64,000 bases of DNA, taken from contig JAUEDM010000003.1 in the NCBI GenBank assembly GCA_033439685.1, forward strand, positions 4,122,001 to 4,186,000, written 5' to 3'. This document shows, one piece after another, positions 50,831-61,143 of this stretch; the stretch's first letter is position 1, and the number at the start of each line of letters is the position of its first letter. A program made the position numbers and the translations under genes. Below the pieces are notes generated by a model, which saw only the letters and a list, made by a program, of their open reading frames with translations, did not search any database and was not told the DNA's origin. The stretch is from Apodospora peruviana (Eukaryota > Ascomycota > Sordariomycetes > Sordariales > Lasiosphaeriaceae).

Positions 50831-52789
50831 GCAACACCGACACATCTCGCTCGCTTGTGATGGATGGGTGTATTACGAGCACGAGCATCATCCGTCTGCG
50901 AACCCACGACACAACCCCTACAAACTTCAAGGAAACACACCTGGCCCCATTATGCTGGAAACCAGGGCCTTGATGCAACTGTCACTATATATTGAATTCT
51001 GGGATACAGAAAGCAAATTCGATCCAACGCAGGGAGGACGGAGCCCAACTTTGATAAATGGGCAGGAAATTAACCACATGCACACACTATTAGTCCAGCC
51101 AGCTATCATTTTAACACACACTGTCACTCATTTATCGTTCGGGCCCAGCCCTCAGCTTATGTACAAGACCCATTGTGATATATATTACACAGAACGCCAG
51201 CGTATCGAGTTCCTTGAAGGCAGACCAAACTGGACTTTTCCAACTCATCTCCGGGACCAGCCACACGACGGCACATCATGATACGCGGCAGTTTTGGGCA
51301 CCCCATAGCGACACGAGACAAGCCAGGGGGAAATCATATGTTGATGTAGTCCCACTAAGCTGGCAGAAAACCGGTTTACCAAGTGCGAGCACGCCTGCTG
51401 AGAGACTTGTCGATATTTATGATGGACAGAACCGACGACGTAATATGGCGGTCCCGAGTCCCGGTGTAAGGTTGTTGGAGCCTCTCGGTCACCGCCACGT
51501 TATCGACCTCGTACATCCATCTTGTCAGCATCGATGCTGTTCCCTGTTCTGCGGCGAGCGCAGAGTATTTGCATGGAGGTGTGCTAATGATGGGCATAAT
51601 GGTCAGTCAGGGGTTGTTCTTCGGCATGAGGCAGGTCTTGTCATACATAGTAGAGTCAGACTTGTGGGCAGACTCATGTCTTGAGGACTGGCGAGATGCA
51701 TCTGGTGGATGTCGTTTCTCGGTACCCGTTGAAGCCGGAGGTGAATCGAGGTATAGGGAGGAGACTGCCGAGGCACAAGACGTTGGCATTGCGTAGGTAG
51801 CAGTGACTGTCCTGGACGAAAAGACAGAAGATTTGAAGGGTGTTGGTCTCGTACTTCAGACTTCGGTGTGTAGACTGGATGTAAGATGACAAGGCATACA
51901 AGATGCGATGTCGTTGATTTTATGGGCTGTATCTGAGGACACCAGAGGTAGAATGGACTTGAGGTGACGTTACTGTCGAAGCGCCCAAGATGACCAACAT
52001 GATGAATTATGTGAATGCGATCGTCCTGGTCCAGCAAACTTGTCATGATGAGAGAGTCCAATCCCCTGTTTTGCGGCGGCGAGATTGTACTTTTGTAAGA
52101 TCCATTCCGATGGTTCCTGGTTGGGTGCAGCTGTACTGACACCGGTCCGCGATAAAGACTTGCATTGTGGCTGGATCAGATTGTACTTTTGCTATGCAGA
52201 AAGTGACCACACAGTCTGAGTGGGAGTGAAGTGCCTCGGTAAGATCTGGTCGTAGCCTGTGTACTTATGTCGAGATGTCAGCCTGTTCGACGCGCGGAAT
52301 GGGTTTATTGCCGCATTGGGCCATTGAAACGGTTTAGGCGGGAGAATGAGATCGGATTGTACTTTTGCACTGCGCCGCTGGAGTGGCAGAACAAGACAAG
52401 CTTGCCCGGTCCCGACGGCCTGGTTGGGCCAGTCCAGCTGGGCGGACTCACGGGTGGCCACGCCAGCATGTGGGATTGTACTTTTGCTGCTGCAGATACG
52501 CCTGTCAGCTCGTCCAGCCACTTAGGACTCATATTTGCAGTGGGTTTGGGGGCTTTCCAGGGGGGCTGTGCAGGAACTGTCTCGTCCATTCAGATCACAG
52601 CTTTCCCTTCTCCAACTTTTGCGGCCTTCTCAACAGAGCTGAAGGGGATGGAAAGAGGGGAATACGCATGCAGTATGCAGTCCAGACTAGTGTGGTCGAG
52701 TGGACGCGAACCACATCAGGCTCGGTCGATCGACTCCTTTCCTCAGACAACACAGTACATTGGCGGCAAACATCGCTGGTTAACCAGAC
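50831..52789. promoter_or_regulatory. Long region upstream of the Clr5-metacaspase gene with four copies of GATTGTACTTTTG
   Basis: No gene is convincing in this 2-kb stretch. The sequence GATTGTACTTTTG occurs at 52083, 52179, 52355 and 52474; the last three continue with C. All are in the same orientation, spaced 96, 176 and 119 bp, 300-700 bp before the start codon at 52790. This is too frequent for chance in 400 bp. They may be cis-elements or remnants of a tandem duplication. Confidence 0.5.
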
Positions 52790-54742
52790 ATGGACGTGGA
52801 CAAAACCCAGCCCCGTATCGAACCCAGAAGAGATGCGGATTGGGAACAGTTCAAGGATGTACTGGTCCAGCTTTATTGGGAGGAAGACAAGGAGCTGCCT
52901 GAAGTGATGGAGATGATGGCGGCGACACACAACTTCCACGCGACGTAAGCAAAAAGCAACATGGCATTTCATCGACGACTACGTGAATGGCGAGCTTACC
53001 TTATCGGCGTACTCTTTGACTATAGGGAGAGACAATACAAGTTTCGTCTCAATGATAAGTGGAAACTCGAAAAGAACGTCAACCGGGCAAAGATGCCCGT
53101 CATCTCACAGATAAGGACCCGGCGGCGTGAAACCGAAAACAAAGAAACTGAATTCAGCCTCCGTGGACGTCCCATACCAGCAGAAAAGATTGATAGATGG
53201 GAAAAGAGGTACGGCGCGGATCACAATCGCGATCCTTCCCCAGACGGCGGCACTGCAGGTACGTCAACTGGCCACTAGGTATGTGCCATCAAATGTTTGA
53301 CCTCCAGCCCAGCGTCAACCCCGTCTGGTATAACATACCAGACACCTCGGTCCCCGGGCTCTCCACCGTCTATCCCGGATCCCGCAAGGCCGTCCAGCGG
53401 GTCTCAATCTGCGCAGCACATCGACGAAAATGATGAGCTTGCCTATGGGGAGCCACCTTTCGCGGACCATGGAGCCCAGTCAAGCCGTGGAGACGACTTC
53501 GGCGAAGCTCCGTCGACACAAGCACCAGTCCCTCGGTACTACGGCTACGGTGGTTACAGTTACGCTCCCCATCCGCAACCTCCGCCATCTTCATCCTACT
53601 CGCTACCAAACTTCAACTTCTCTGTTCCTCCTCCACCGCCCCAGACGCCTCAATACTTTGGACACGGCGCCCCGCAGGGATACACCTTCCAGTACTCCAA
53701 GTGCACTGGAAGGAAAAAGGCCCTTCTGATAGGTATCAACTACTTTGGTCAGCGCGGCCAGCTCCGAGGATGCATCAACGACGTCAGGAACATGTCGACC
53801 TATCTAGTCGAAAACTTCGGTTATAAGAGAGACGACATGGTCATCCTGACCGACGACCAGCAGAACCCAATGAGTCAACCTACCAAACAGAATATCCTTC
53901 GAGGAATGCATTGGCTCGTCAAAGATGCCAAACCAAATGACTCGCTCTTCTTCCACTATTCCGGTATGTAAGCAGGTCCGCCTTAATTTCGAGCCTAATA
54001 TCTGACAGTGACTATCTCGCAGGACACGGTGGGCAGACCGCTGATCTCGATGGCGACGAGGAGGATGGGTACGACGAAGTAATCTACCCAGTGGACTTTC
54101 GACAAGTCGGCCACGTTACAGACGAGGAAATGCACCGTATTATGGTACGGCCATTGCAAGCCGGAGTACGTCTGACCGCCGTCTTCGACTCGTGCCATTC
54201 CGGTACCGCGCTCGATTTGCCCTACATATACTCGAACCAGGGTATCCTCAAAGAACCGAACCTTGCCAAGGAAGCTGGGCAGGGGCTTCTTGGGGTCGTC
54301 GCTGCCTACAGCCAGGGCGACCTTGCTGGCGTCGCCAGCAATATCATGGGTTTCTTCAAGAAAGCCACTGGTGGGGAGGACGCTCACACGCGGACTGGCA
54401 TAGCCACGAGGACATCTCCCGCCGATGTCGTTATGTTTTCTGGGTCAAAGGGCGACCAAACTAGCGCCGATTCTACCATCGCCTCCCAGGCAACCGGCGC
54501 CATGTCTTGGGCGTTCACGACTGCGCTCAAGAATAATCCCGACCAGAGCTACGTGCAGCTGCTCAACAGTATCCGTGACTTGCTCCAGACAAAGTACACC
54601 CTGAAACCACAGCTGTCGTGCAGCCATCCTCTTGGTGAGTCATCATGCCCTATTTCACAATGAACATGCGTCTGTCTGTTGGCAAAAGCGTACGTCAAGC
54701 TAATTGGGAAGCAAAGATACGAAACTGCTGTTCAAGATGTGA
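52790..54742 (+). CDS. Clr5-domain/metacaspase fusion protein
   Basis: Five exons (52790-52944, 53026-53258, 53313-53963, 54023-54634, 54717-54742) join in phase to 558 residues; the introns are 81, 54, 59 and 82 nt. Residues about 17-72 form a Clr5 domain (DWEQFKDVLVQLYWEEDKEL, HATERQYKFRLNDKW). A Tyr/Pro-rich linker (PRYYGYGGYSYAPHPQPPP) leads into a type I metacaspase: ALLIGINYFGQRGQLRGCIN, then His348 in FHYSGHGGQ and Cys404 in FDSCHSGTALDL, then DVVMFSGSKGDQTSADSTIA. It ends with the family's short last exon DTKLLF-KM. Metacaspases are Ca-dependent Cys proteases cutting after Lys/Arg, linked to stress and cell death. The protease exon has no ATG of its own before the catalytic domain, which supports the fusion. 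Confidence 0.82.
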
Positions 54743-55351
54743 TTCAAATCGGGCATTTGAATATGAAATCTGCAGCCCTCAGAGTCATGATGATGCTTGG
54801 AAATGGGTGCCTGGGAACTTGGGGCTGATATGAGATGCGGTTCTTGCATACCGTGGACAATGACTCTGTGATATATATCAACTGAAAGTACCTAGAATCC
54901 ATAATATCGAAAAGTCCTCATATTTCTCACTGGCCCATCTGATTGTCGTGTGTCGCGATGAGATTCCGTGAAGGACCTCGAATGCTATACACGGCGCCGC
55001 TGAGCCGAAATCAGCCGCTCGCTGATCGGAGCCCCGCATTAAACCCTAACCTGTAAACTCGCCGCCGGCGAAATCCGCGAATATCTACGGTGGCTCCGGT
55101 GTGGCCGCCATGCTTATTTCTGTATATCTACGTCGCCGGCTGATTCGGCCGCTGATTCGCCGCGGCCCCCGGAGCCTCCACTATAATACAGGGCGCTAAT
55201 GCGCCGTGGCCACACCACTACAGCGGGGCCGGCGCCGTAAGCAACCGCTAGTCGCGCCTTTCAGGGAGTCTGCGCCCCCCCGCTCCGCTCCAACTCTCCG
55301 TCCCCAACCTTCTCTTCTTTCCGGTACCGTAGGCCGGGCTTCCTTTACGCT
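54743..55351. other. Between metacaspase and Crypton ORF; probable 5' part of the Crypton
   Basis: From about 54985 the sequence becomes rich in GCCGG/CGGCC and carries GCCGCT/GCTGATT motifs that return at 57850-57900 beyond the ORF. This suggests that the element begins near here. Cryptons lack terminal inverted repeats, so the exact end cannot be read. Confidence 0.4.
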
Positions 55352-57905
55352 ATGGCTCTCCGGAAGCGACGAGCGCCGGCCAGGCTATCGATCACGGTAG
55401 CTGGATCGGCCGGCACGGAACAACCCCTAACCGGCCAAAAGAGGCTAGCGCAAGTAAGGATTCCAGCAGCGCGGCCGGAACGCGCTATCGTCAACAACGC
55501 CGAGCTCCGGGCCAACGCGCAGAACATCCTCACTATGATTAAAGCGACGCGGCCGAAGAACACGTCGTCGGCGTACGAGCCGAAGCAGGAAGAATTCCGG
55601 CGGTTCTGCCGGCGGAAACAGTACCAAGACGGCGAGACGGTAACGGAGGATAAGCTCCTTCTTTTCCTTGTTGAGGAGGTTGTGAATCGGCCGTTACGGT
55701 CGCGGAGCCGGAAGTCTGACGGCGATGTGCCGCTCTCGGAGACTCGGCTTGCCTGGCGGTCGGTCCGGACCTACGTTACGGCTATTACCGACCTTTACCG
55801 ATCGCAACGAGCCCTCGGCATGAACACCCACCCCTCGCCCCGAGAGGATAACGCCCGGGAGTATATTAAATCTCTCCAACGCCGGGATACGGAGCGGCAG
55901 AAAGCCAACTACGCCGACAAGGGCCGAGATACCGTTCTTGACGGCTATTCGGAGGATGACCTCAAGCGGGTTGCCCAGGAGTTGTGGGGCCATACCGGCC
56001 AGTCAGCCGAATGCCACTTCCGGACTCTGGCCGATATGCTTCTCGGCCATTATATGCTTACCCGCGGCGGCGACCGACGGAGCCTTGAGATCTCGGACCT
56101 CTTTACGTTCGAATTCGCCGGCGAGGGGCCCACTCGGTGTATGCCGCTTATTACCACCACGCGAGCCGGAAAGCAGAACCAACACGGCCGCTTGGAAACC
56201 GCCGGCGCCCTTCGGAGCCGAGACCCGCTTATTTGCGTTCTTGGCGCGGTAGCCTTTTACCTCCTGTACCGGTGGGACCTTACCGATGAGCCGTTTCCCT
56301 GCTTTAAAAGCCGAGCGCAATGGTACGACATCCGGCTGTTGAAGAGCACCGAGGCCGGCCCCGCCTCCGCGTTAGCGTATAATAGCCAGCGGGATTGGGT
56401 TATTAAGGCGTTTGCGTACGCCGGTATCCGGTCGAACAAGAAGACCCACGTTGGCCGGAGCTCTGGAGCGAAGACGGCGGAGTTGAAGGGCGTAAGCGAG
56501 GCGCAGATTCGCCGTGCCGGCCGGTGGAACCAAGAGCAAATGATCGGCTGTTACCTAAATTCACTACCCCGGAAGTTCATGCGGACCATGGCTGGCCATC
56601 CGGCGCAGATGGGGGGCTTTGAGATACGCCGAAGCCGAACGCCGCCTCCGGACTCCCTGTTAGCGTTGATCTGGCCGGAGTTAAGCCAGTGGGCAGATAA
56701 GTTCGGCCCCGGCCCGGAGCAAATACACGACCTTGCGGCGGCCGGCTTCACAAGCTTGTTATTCTACCTCCGAGAGGTGATTCTGGAAGACTCGGTGCCG
56801 TTGATGCGCCAGTTTCCGGACTCCGCCGTGTGGAACCATCCGGTATTCCAGCACAAAGATTACCGGCCGTATGCGCACCGCGTAGCGGTAATAATAGAAG
56901 AAGGCGAGCGGCCGAGCCAGTTGGCCGTTCTGACGCAGGCTTTGCCGGTCCTTACCGACTACCTAAAGACGGCCGAAGCCCGGAGTGAGGTCAAGATATT
57001 GGAGCTTTCAACGGCCCTAACGGCCGAGATTCGTACGGCAGAAGCACGGCTAGCCCTAACCTATCAGTCTTCCTTGCGCGACCTCCTTGCCGGAAGCGTT
57101 TTCCAGCTGCAACCACCACCGGCACCAGCACTAGCATCGGCACCGGCTCCGGCTCCGGCACTAGCATCGCCATCAGAAAGCTGTTCAAGCAGCTCCAGCC
57201 GGCTAAGCTGCTCCAGCCAGCCAAGCCCAGAGCCGGAGGCTGCGGAGCCGGAGACTACGGAGCCGCCGAAACACCGCATGAGCCGGGCCGTCAAGACCGT
57301 AAATGACCTTTGGCGCGAGTGGACTACCGGCTTGCGGGGTAGCCCTTCGATCACGGCTTTGGATAATCGGTGGGGGAGCCGGTGGCGTGCCGGCCGTCAG
57401 GCCGAAGTTCAGTGGTATTCTTTACGGCTGGAAGTCATCCGAGAGATCCGGCGAGTTGCCGGCTTACGGCGGTTGAGCGAAGAATCGGCGATGTTCTTTG
57501 TTGCGGCCGAACAACGGCAATCTAACTGTTCTCTGGATTTGTATTGCAAGCGGCTCCGCGCCAACAGGAAGACGAGGGAGGCCGGCGCCGGTGATAAGAA
57601 GGGTGGCCGGCGGCGCGATAACGGCACGGCGCCGGCGGTAACAAGCCTTCCGTAGATAGATTTAGTAATTGAGCCGTTGTTGCAATACAGTTTGGGCCTG
57701 GAAACGCTGTTTTACTACGTAGATTGCGCCCAATTGCTTGTGTTTAGGGGCTTCAGGGGCTAAAAAATTGCATATATAACCCTAACCCTGCGCAGACGTA
57801 GACATCCTTGGGATATTTACGGTCGCTGAGGGCACGGCCCCTTTTTGGCTGCGAAGAGGCGCTCAGCCGCTGATTCAGCCACCAATTGGCCGCCGTAGAT
57901 ATACC
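54985..57905 (+). mobile_element. Crypton (tyrosine-recombinase transposon), approximate limits
   Basis: The identification rests on the recombinase ORF at 55352-57655. The limits are estimates from GC-rich flanks sharing CAGCCGCT and GCTGATTC (about 55010-55165 and 57860-57885). ATATCTACG-type motifs also occur, at 55079 and 55121 on the left and inverted near 57895 on the right. CCCTAACC occurs on both sides (55044 and 57780). No target duplication is expected or seen. Confidence 0.65.
55352..57655 (+). CDS. Crypton tyrosine recombinase with GCR1_C DNA-binding domain
   Basis: An intact 767-residue ORF from ATG 55352. An N-terminal SAM-like core-binding region (residues about 55-200) precedes a catalytic domain related to the Ndc10/CBF3 fold. 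The recombinase residues can be placed: Arg238 in MLTRGGDRRS, His366 and Arg369 in KKTHVGRSSG, Trp392 in RRAGRWNQ and the nucleophile Tyr401 in IGCYLNSLP. A coiled, Ala/Pro/Ser-rich linker follows. A GCR1_C domain is near the C-terminus (TVNDLWREWTTGL, ALDNRWGSRWRAGRQAEVQ, EVIREIRRV). Cryptons move by Tyr-recombinase chemistry through a circular intermediate, without TIRs. Lack of stops and full catalytic set suggest recent activity. Codon use is more GC-rich than in neighbouring genes. Confidence 0.9.
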   Translation: MALRKRRAPARLSITVAGSAGTEQPLTGQKRLAQVRIPAARPERAIVNNAELRANAQNILTMIKATRPKNTSSAYEPKQEEFRRFCRRKQYQDGETVTEDKLLLFLVEEVVNRPLRSRSRKSDGDVPLSETRLAWRSVRTYVTAITDLYRSQRALGMNTHPSPREDNAREYIKSLQRRDTERQKANYADKGRDTVLDGYSEDDLKRVAQELWGHTGQSAECHFRTLADMLLGHYMLTRGGDRRSLEISDLFTFEFAGEGPTRCMPLITTTRAGKQNQHGRLETAGALRSRDPLICVLGAVAFYLLYRWDLTDEPFPCFKSRAQWYDIRLLKSTEAGPASALAYNSQRDWVIKAFAYAGIRSNKKTHVGRSSGAKTAELKGVSEAQIRRAGRWNQEQMIGCYLNSLPRKFMRTMAGHPAQMGGFEIRRSRTPPPDSLLALIWPELSQWADKFGPGPEQIHDLAAAGFTSLLFYLREVILEDSVPLMRQFPDSAVWNHPVFQHKDYRPYAHRVAVIIEEGERPSQLAVLTQALPVLTDYLKTAEARSEVKILELSTALTAEIRTAEARLALTYQSSLRDLLAGSVFQLQPPPAPALASAPAPAPALASPSESCSSSSSRLSCSSQPSPEPEAAEPETTEPPKHRMSRAVKTVNDLWREWTTGLRGSPSITALDNRWGSRWRAGRQAEVQWYSLRLEVIREIRRVAGLRRLSEESAMFFVAAEQRQSNCSLDLYCKRLRANRKTREAGAGDKKGGRRRDNGTAPAVTSLP

Positions 57906-58881
57906 CTTGCTATTGACTTTGTCGGTACTTGAGTCGCTTTGTTAGGGAAAACTGGTGTGTGCACCTAATTCTGGCGAGTCACAGGCTTTCCGCTAACAAC
58001 AAAAACGCAATGTGAGACCCCTGGTTTTCTTGTGCGCGATGGCATCATTTCGTGATGTTGAAACACGCGCCTGCAGAATGGAGAACGTGATGAACCGTTG
58101 TTGCGAAGTTGCTGGTACGTACTTTAAAGAAAAGAGCCACAACCACGACAATTTGATGAGATCCAATTTCAGCCAAAAGTCTCTTTGAGGAAGCATTGAA
58201 GTGTGCTATGGGGGTGATTTATGTCTTGCGACTCACTCCCTGAGCTCTGCCTTTGGTACATAGAAACCAGGGCTGAGTGGGGAATGAAGACCCCGCAGTG
58301 CGCATCGCGATCAACGATCGATCTGGCAGACGCCGGCGGCTTTGGCGGGAACATTGAAGTTTGAACTGCCCACTGCCAGATAGAACTTATTTGAGCCTGT
58401 CGTGCCTGCTTTCCATCAATGCATCTGTCGCGGCTTCCTTTCTGCAAAGACATGGCATTGTTGCCCAAATTGCGATGCTAAGGAGCGCGGGGTAAATGCT
58501 CCTGCCCCAAGAGAGTTCTCGCTCGCTCCGGATGGGAATGAGAAAGTGCACAATCCCATCTTCACATCCCACTGAAGCCCACGCACGGCAAGCAATCCTC
58601 CCATCCATCTTTATCGGCTAGAACATCATCCAGCGCGTCGGTTTCAGCACGTGCAATCGCATCTCGCTTTATTTTCTCCAATTTTAATTTAGGTATCTGA
58701 CATTTGAGATATTAACACTATTTACAGGAAGAAACAGTCGTCATGCCGCGTCTCTGATATAAACACCCCACCGGCCTCGACCTCTGCTGTACCACGCTCC
58801 GACCACCACACCCACACCACTCTCAAACCTGACACAGACCCAACAACATCGCATAATTCAGCCTTTCTTTTAGAAAGATGA
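57656..58881. other. Intergenic, no gene seen beyond the Crypton flank
   Basis: The first 250 bp are probably the Crypton 3' end and include TAACCCTAACCCTG. The rest has no recognisable gene. Confidence 0.45.
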
Positions 58882-59805
58882 TCAAAACAAATCCGAATCA
58901 TTGCTGATGGTGCTCGTCCCGCCGCCCTGCGCCTCGGCAATGACCTGCGTCCGCGTCACCTTGCCGGCCGGATCCAAGTAAATCCAGCTGACGACCTCGA
59001 TGCCAGGGAACGGCCGGTACTCGTACTGCAGCTCGTACTCCTTGACCTCGCCGTCGACTGAGATGGTCTTGTTGTGACCGTTGAAGGTCATGTCGCGCGA
59101 GTAGTGCCCCACGAGAGTGCGGCCGTGCTCGTTTCCGTCGTTATCCAGAAACTCGTCAAAGATGCTGCCGTTCTGCGCCAGCACCCGGTTGGTGTGCGTC
59201 TGCCCGGTGTAGTCGTTGACGCTGTACAGCACGTTGTGCTCGATGTTGTAGTTGAGCTCGAGCGAGCGCTTGTTTTGGGCTCCCGCTCCACCTCCAGACG
59301 TCGTGTTGAAGGGCTCGGTCAGGATCCCGACCGTCTTGTTAACGATCTTGTTGACGTCCTGACCCAAAGTGGCGATGATGGGGTTCAGGTCGATGCTGTG
59401 CAGCACGTCGTCGACCATGCGCACCACGTTCTCGAGGCGCGCCTCCAGCTCGACTTTGGCAGAGATGTTCTGGATGTTGAGCCGCACGCGGTCGATGCTC
59501 GCGTCCACGCCCGCGCTGAAGTGCAGCAGCTTCAGCACCTTCGCGTCGAGGTTGACTTTGGCCGTGATGTTGTCCACCTCGATGTTGATTTCGCCCACGT
59601 ACACCGACGCGTTGAGGTAGACATCTGGCTCTTGTGGGAGTGGTGCCACGTCCGTGTTGGCCGTCTCGTATACTGCCGCCTCCGGGTCGCCGCGCTGCTC
59701 GAGCTTGTAGCCTATGTATCCATCCTCTCCGGAGTCCTGGGCGACGGCGAATGTGGCGATGGTGAATAAGAGCAAGGCAAACGCCTTGCGTATTTGGCTC
59801 GTCAT
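58882..59805 (-). CDS. Secreted protein of an unnamed fungal family (paralogue A)
   Basis: A 307-residue intronless protein with a signal peptide (IRKAFALLLFTIATFAVAQ). The middle is amphipathic, with repeating hydrophobic positions (VYVGEINIEVDNITAKVNLD, RVRLNIQNISAKVELEARLE) and HSIDLNPIIATLGQ. A second half carries SLELNYNIEHNVLYSVNDYT, GHYSRDMTFNGHNKT and an end GKVTRTQVIAEAQGGG. The same order of motifs is found in the protein encoded divergently at 60874. Several N-glycosylation sites (NxS/T) are visible and there are no cysteines, unusual for a small extracellular protein. I do not recognise the family. It may be a wall or matrix component. Confidence 0.7.
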   Translation of the reverse strand: MTSQIRKAFALLLFTIATFAVAQDSGEDGYIGYKLEQRGDPEAAVYETANTDVAPLPQEPDVYLNASVYVGEINIEVDNITAKVNLDAKVLKLLHFSAGVDASIDRVRLNIQNISAKVELEARLENVVRMVDDVLHSIDLNPIIATLGQDVNKIVNKTVGILTEPFNTTSGGGAGAQNKRSLELNYNIEHNVLYSVNDYTGQTHTNRVLAQNGSIFDEFLDNDGNEHGRTLVGHYSRDMTFNGHNKTISVDGEVKEYELQYEYRPFPGIEVVSWIYLDPAGKVTRTQVIAEAQGGGTSTISNDSDLF

Positions 59806-60873
59806 GTCTCTGGCCGGACAGACAACTGTGTGCTGAGGATGAAAGAGGGACCGAACGAGTGGAGGAAAGAGTCCCCTGATGAAGGGTGGCTGCAAAGAGG
59901 GGAGGGATGGCCACGCACAACGGTTATGCGGGGGGGAGAGATCACTGTACAAGTAAGAGCACTCGGCTTTTCTCCCGTGTTCCGCACAGCCTGGTGCAGG
60001 GCGGGTGATGGAGTCCGTCCGATACAAAAGCAGCTTGTATCAGGAAGATTGAGGTCTGGCGCTTCCAGAAAAGGAGAGTCAGCGAAAGTGTGTCGGCTGA
60101 AGGGCATGGTGCGCGAAACATCCCCCTCATCATCTACCCATAATAGCCGTGTTATGGACGAGGGAGCTTCCAAGTCAAGAAGTTGGCTGTGGCTGCCATG
60201 GGCAATTACGGCAGTGATGCGCAAAGCCAACAATTCAGCATTCAGCATGGCAGCCCCCCTGGCATCGTGCATCCACCTCGCTGGCACCGTTACAGCGAGC
60301 CGCCAAAAGGACGTGCCTGACCAGGATCACGGAGACTTTTGCTGCCAATGCTTGGTCGGACCTCCTGCCGAACGGTTCATCAATGCAACGCCGGCTGCAC
60401 GTTGCGAGCCCTGCGCATGGGCGCAATCTCCCTGTAACTTGGAAATATGGCGTGATAACACCACCAAAACCAAGGAGTGACGCCCAACCCCTATATCGGC
60501 AGCACATAAGCAGCAACCTCAACGACTGGGAGTATGGGAGAATATCTGACAATGAATGGGCATGCTCCGCGCTCCGACGAATGGACCACCCCAAATGGTC
60601 AGACGGGGATCCATGGATTGACCAATTCTGGACAGTAATTATTCTCAATCAAGTTTTGGGGGAGCTCACTTATATCCCGCCCCGCACCAGACTTCTCGTG
60701 CGGAAGCAACCACTACACTCCTTTCCCACCCTCTGCCTCAGCAGGACGAGCTCGACCGAGCTCAATAATCTTTAGTCCTGCTGTTGCTCCCAGACTTGCT
60801 GTCGGGTTGAGCAAACACACTCGTTTCCAAACACCAGACACAACATCCTCACTCTGAGGATACCGCCGACAAG
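59806..60873. promoter_or_regulatory. Bidirectional intergenic region between two related secreted-protein genes
   Basis: About 1.07 kb separates the divergent start codons. A TTATATCCCGCC stretch near 60670 is a possible TATA-like element for the plus-strand gene. Shared control of the pair is plausible but not shown. Confidence 0.5.
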
Positions 60874-61111
60874 ATGAGGAGCAATGGCATCACTACGATG
60901 CTGAAACTGTTGACCCTTCTAATGCTCGTCGCGTGGACAACGGCTCAGTCCGCGACGGTAACCCCATCCTCAACAGCAGCAGGAGGAGGAGAGACCCCAG
61001 CTCCATCGTCACAAGCACCACCAGCAGCGTCAAGCAACGCACCACCACCCAGCTCGGCCGCCGCTTCAGGTTCAGGATCCTCCTCCCCACCACCATCAAC
61101 CACCTCTCCCT

Positions 61112-61143
<32 letters not shown>

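Noticed and set aside
51603..52142. Minus-strand ORF of 179 codons upstream of the metacaspase
   Set aside because: Composition is not protein-like (His/Ser/Pro/Leu scatter), and it has no motif and no splice partners.
52267..52902. Plus-strand ORF of 211 codons overlapping Clr5 exon 1
   Set aside because: The Clr5 exon in another frame is clearly coding; this ORF shows no domain.
55445..57627. Several antisense ORFs inside the Crypton
   Set aside because: They overlap a recognisable recombinase and come from its high GC content.
59074..59769. Plus-strand ORF of 231 codons opposite secreted paralogue A
   Set aside because: It is the antisense shadow of a gene with a signal peptide and a paralogue next door; its own sequence is Val/Asp/His-rich and not protein-like.
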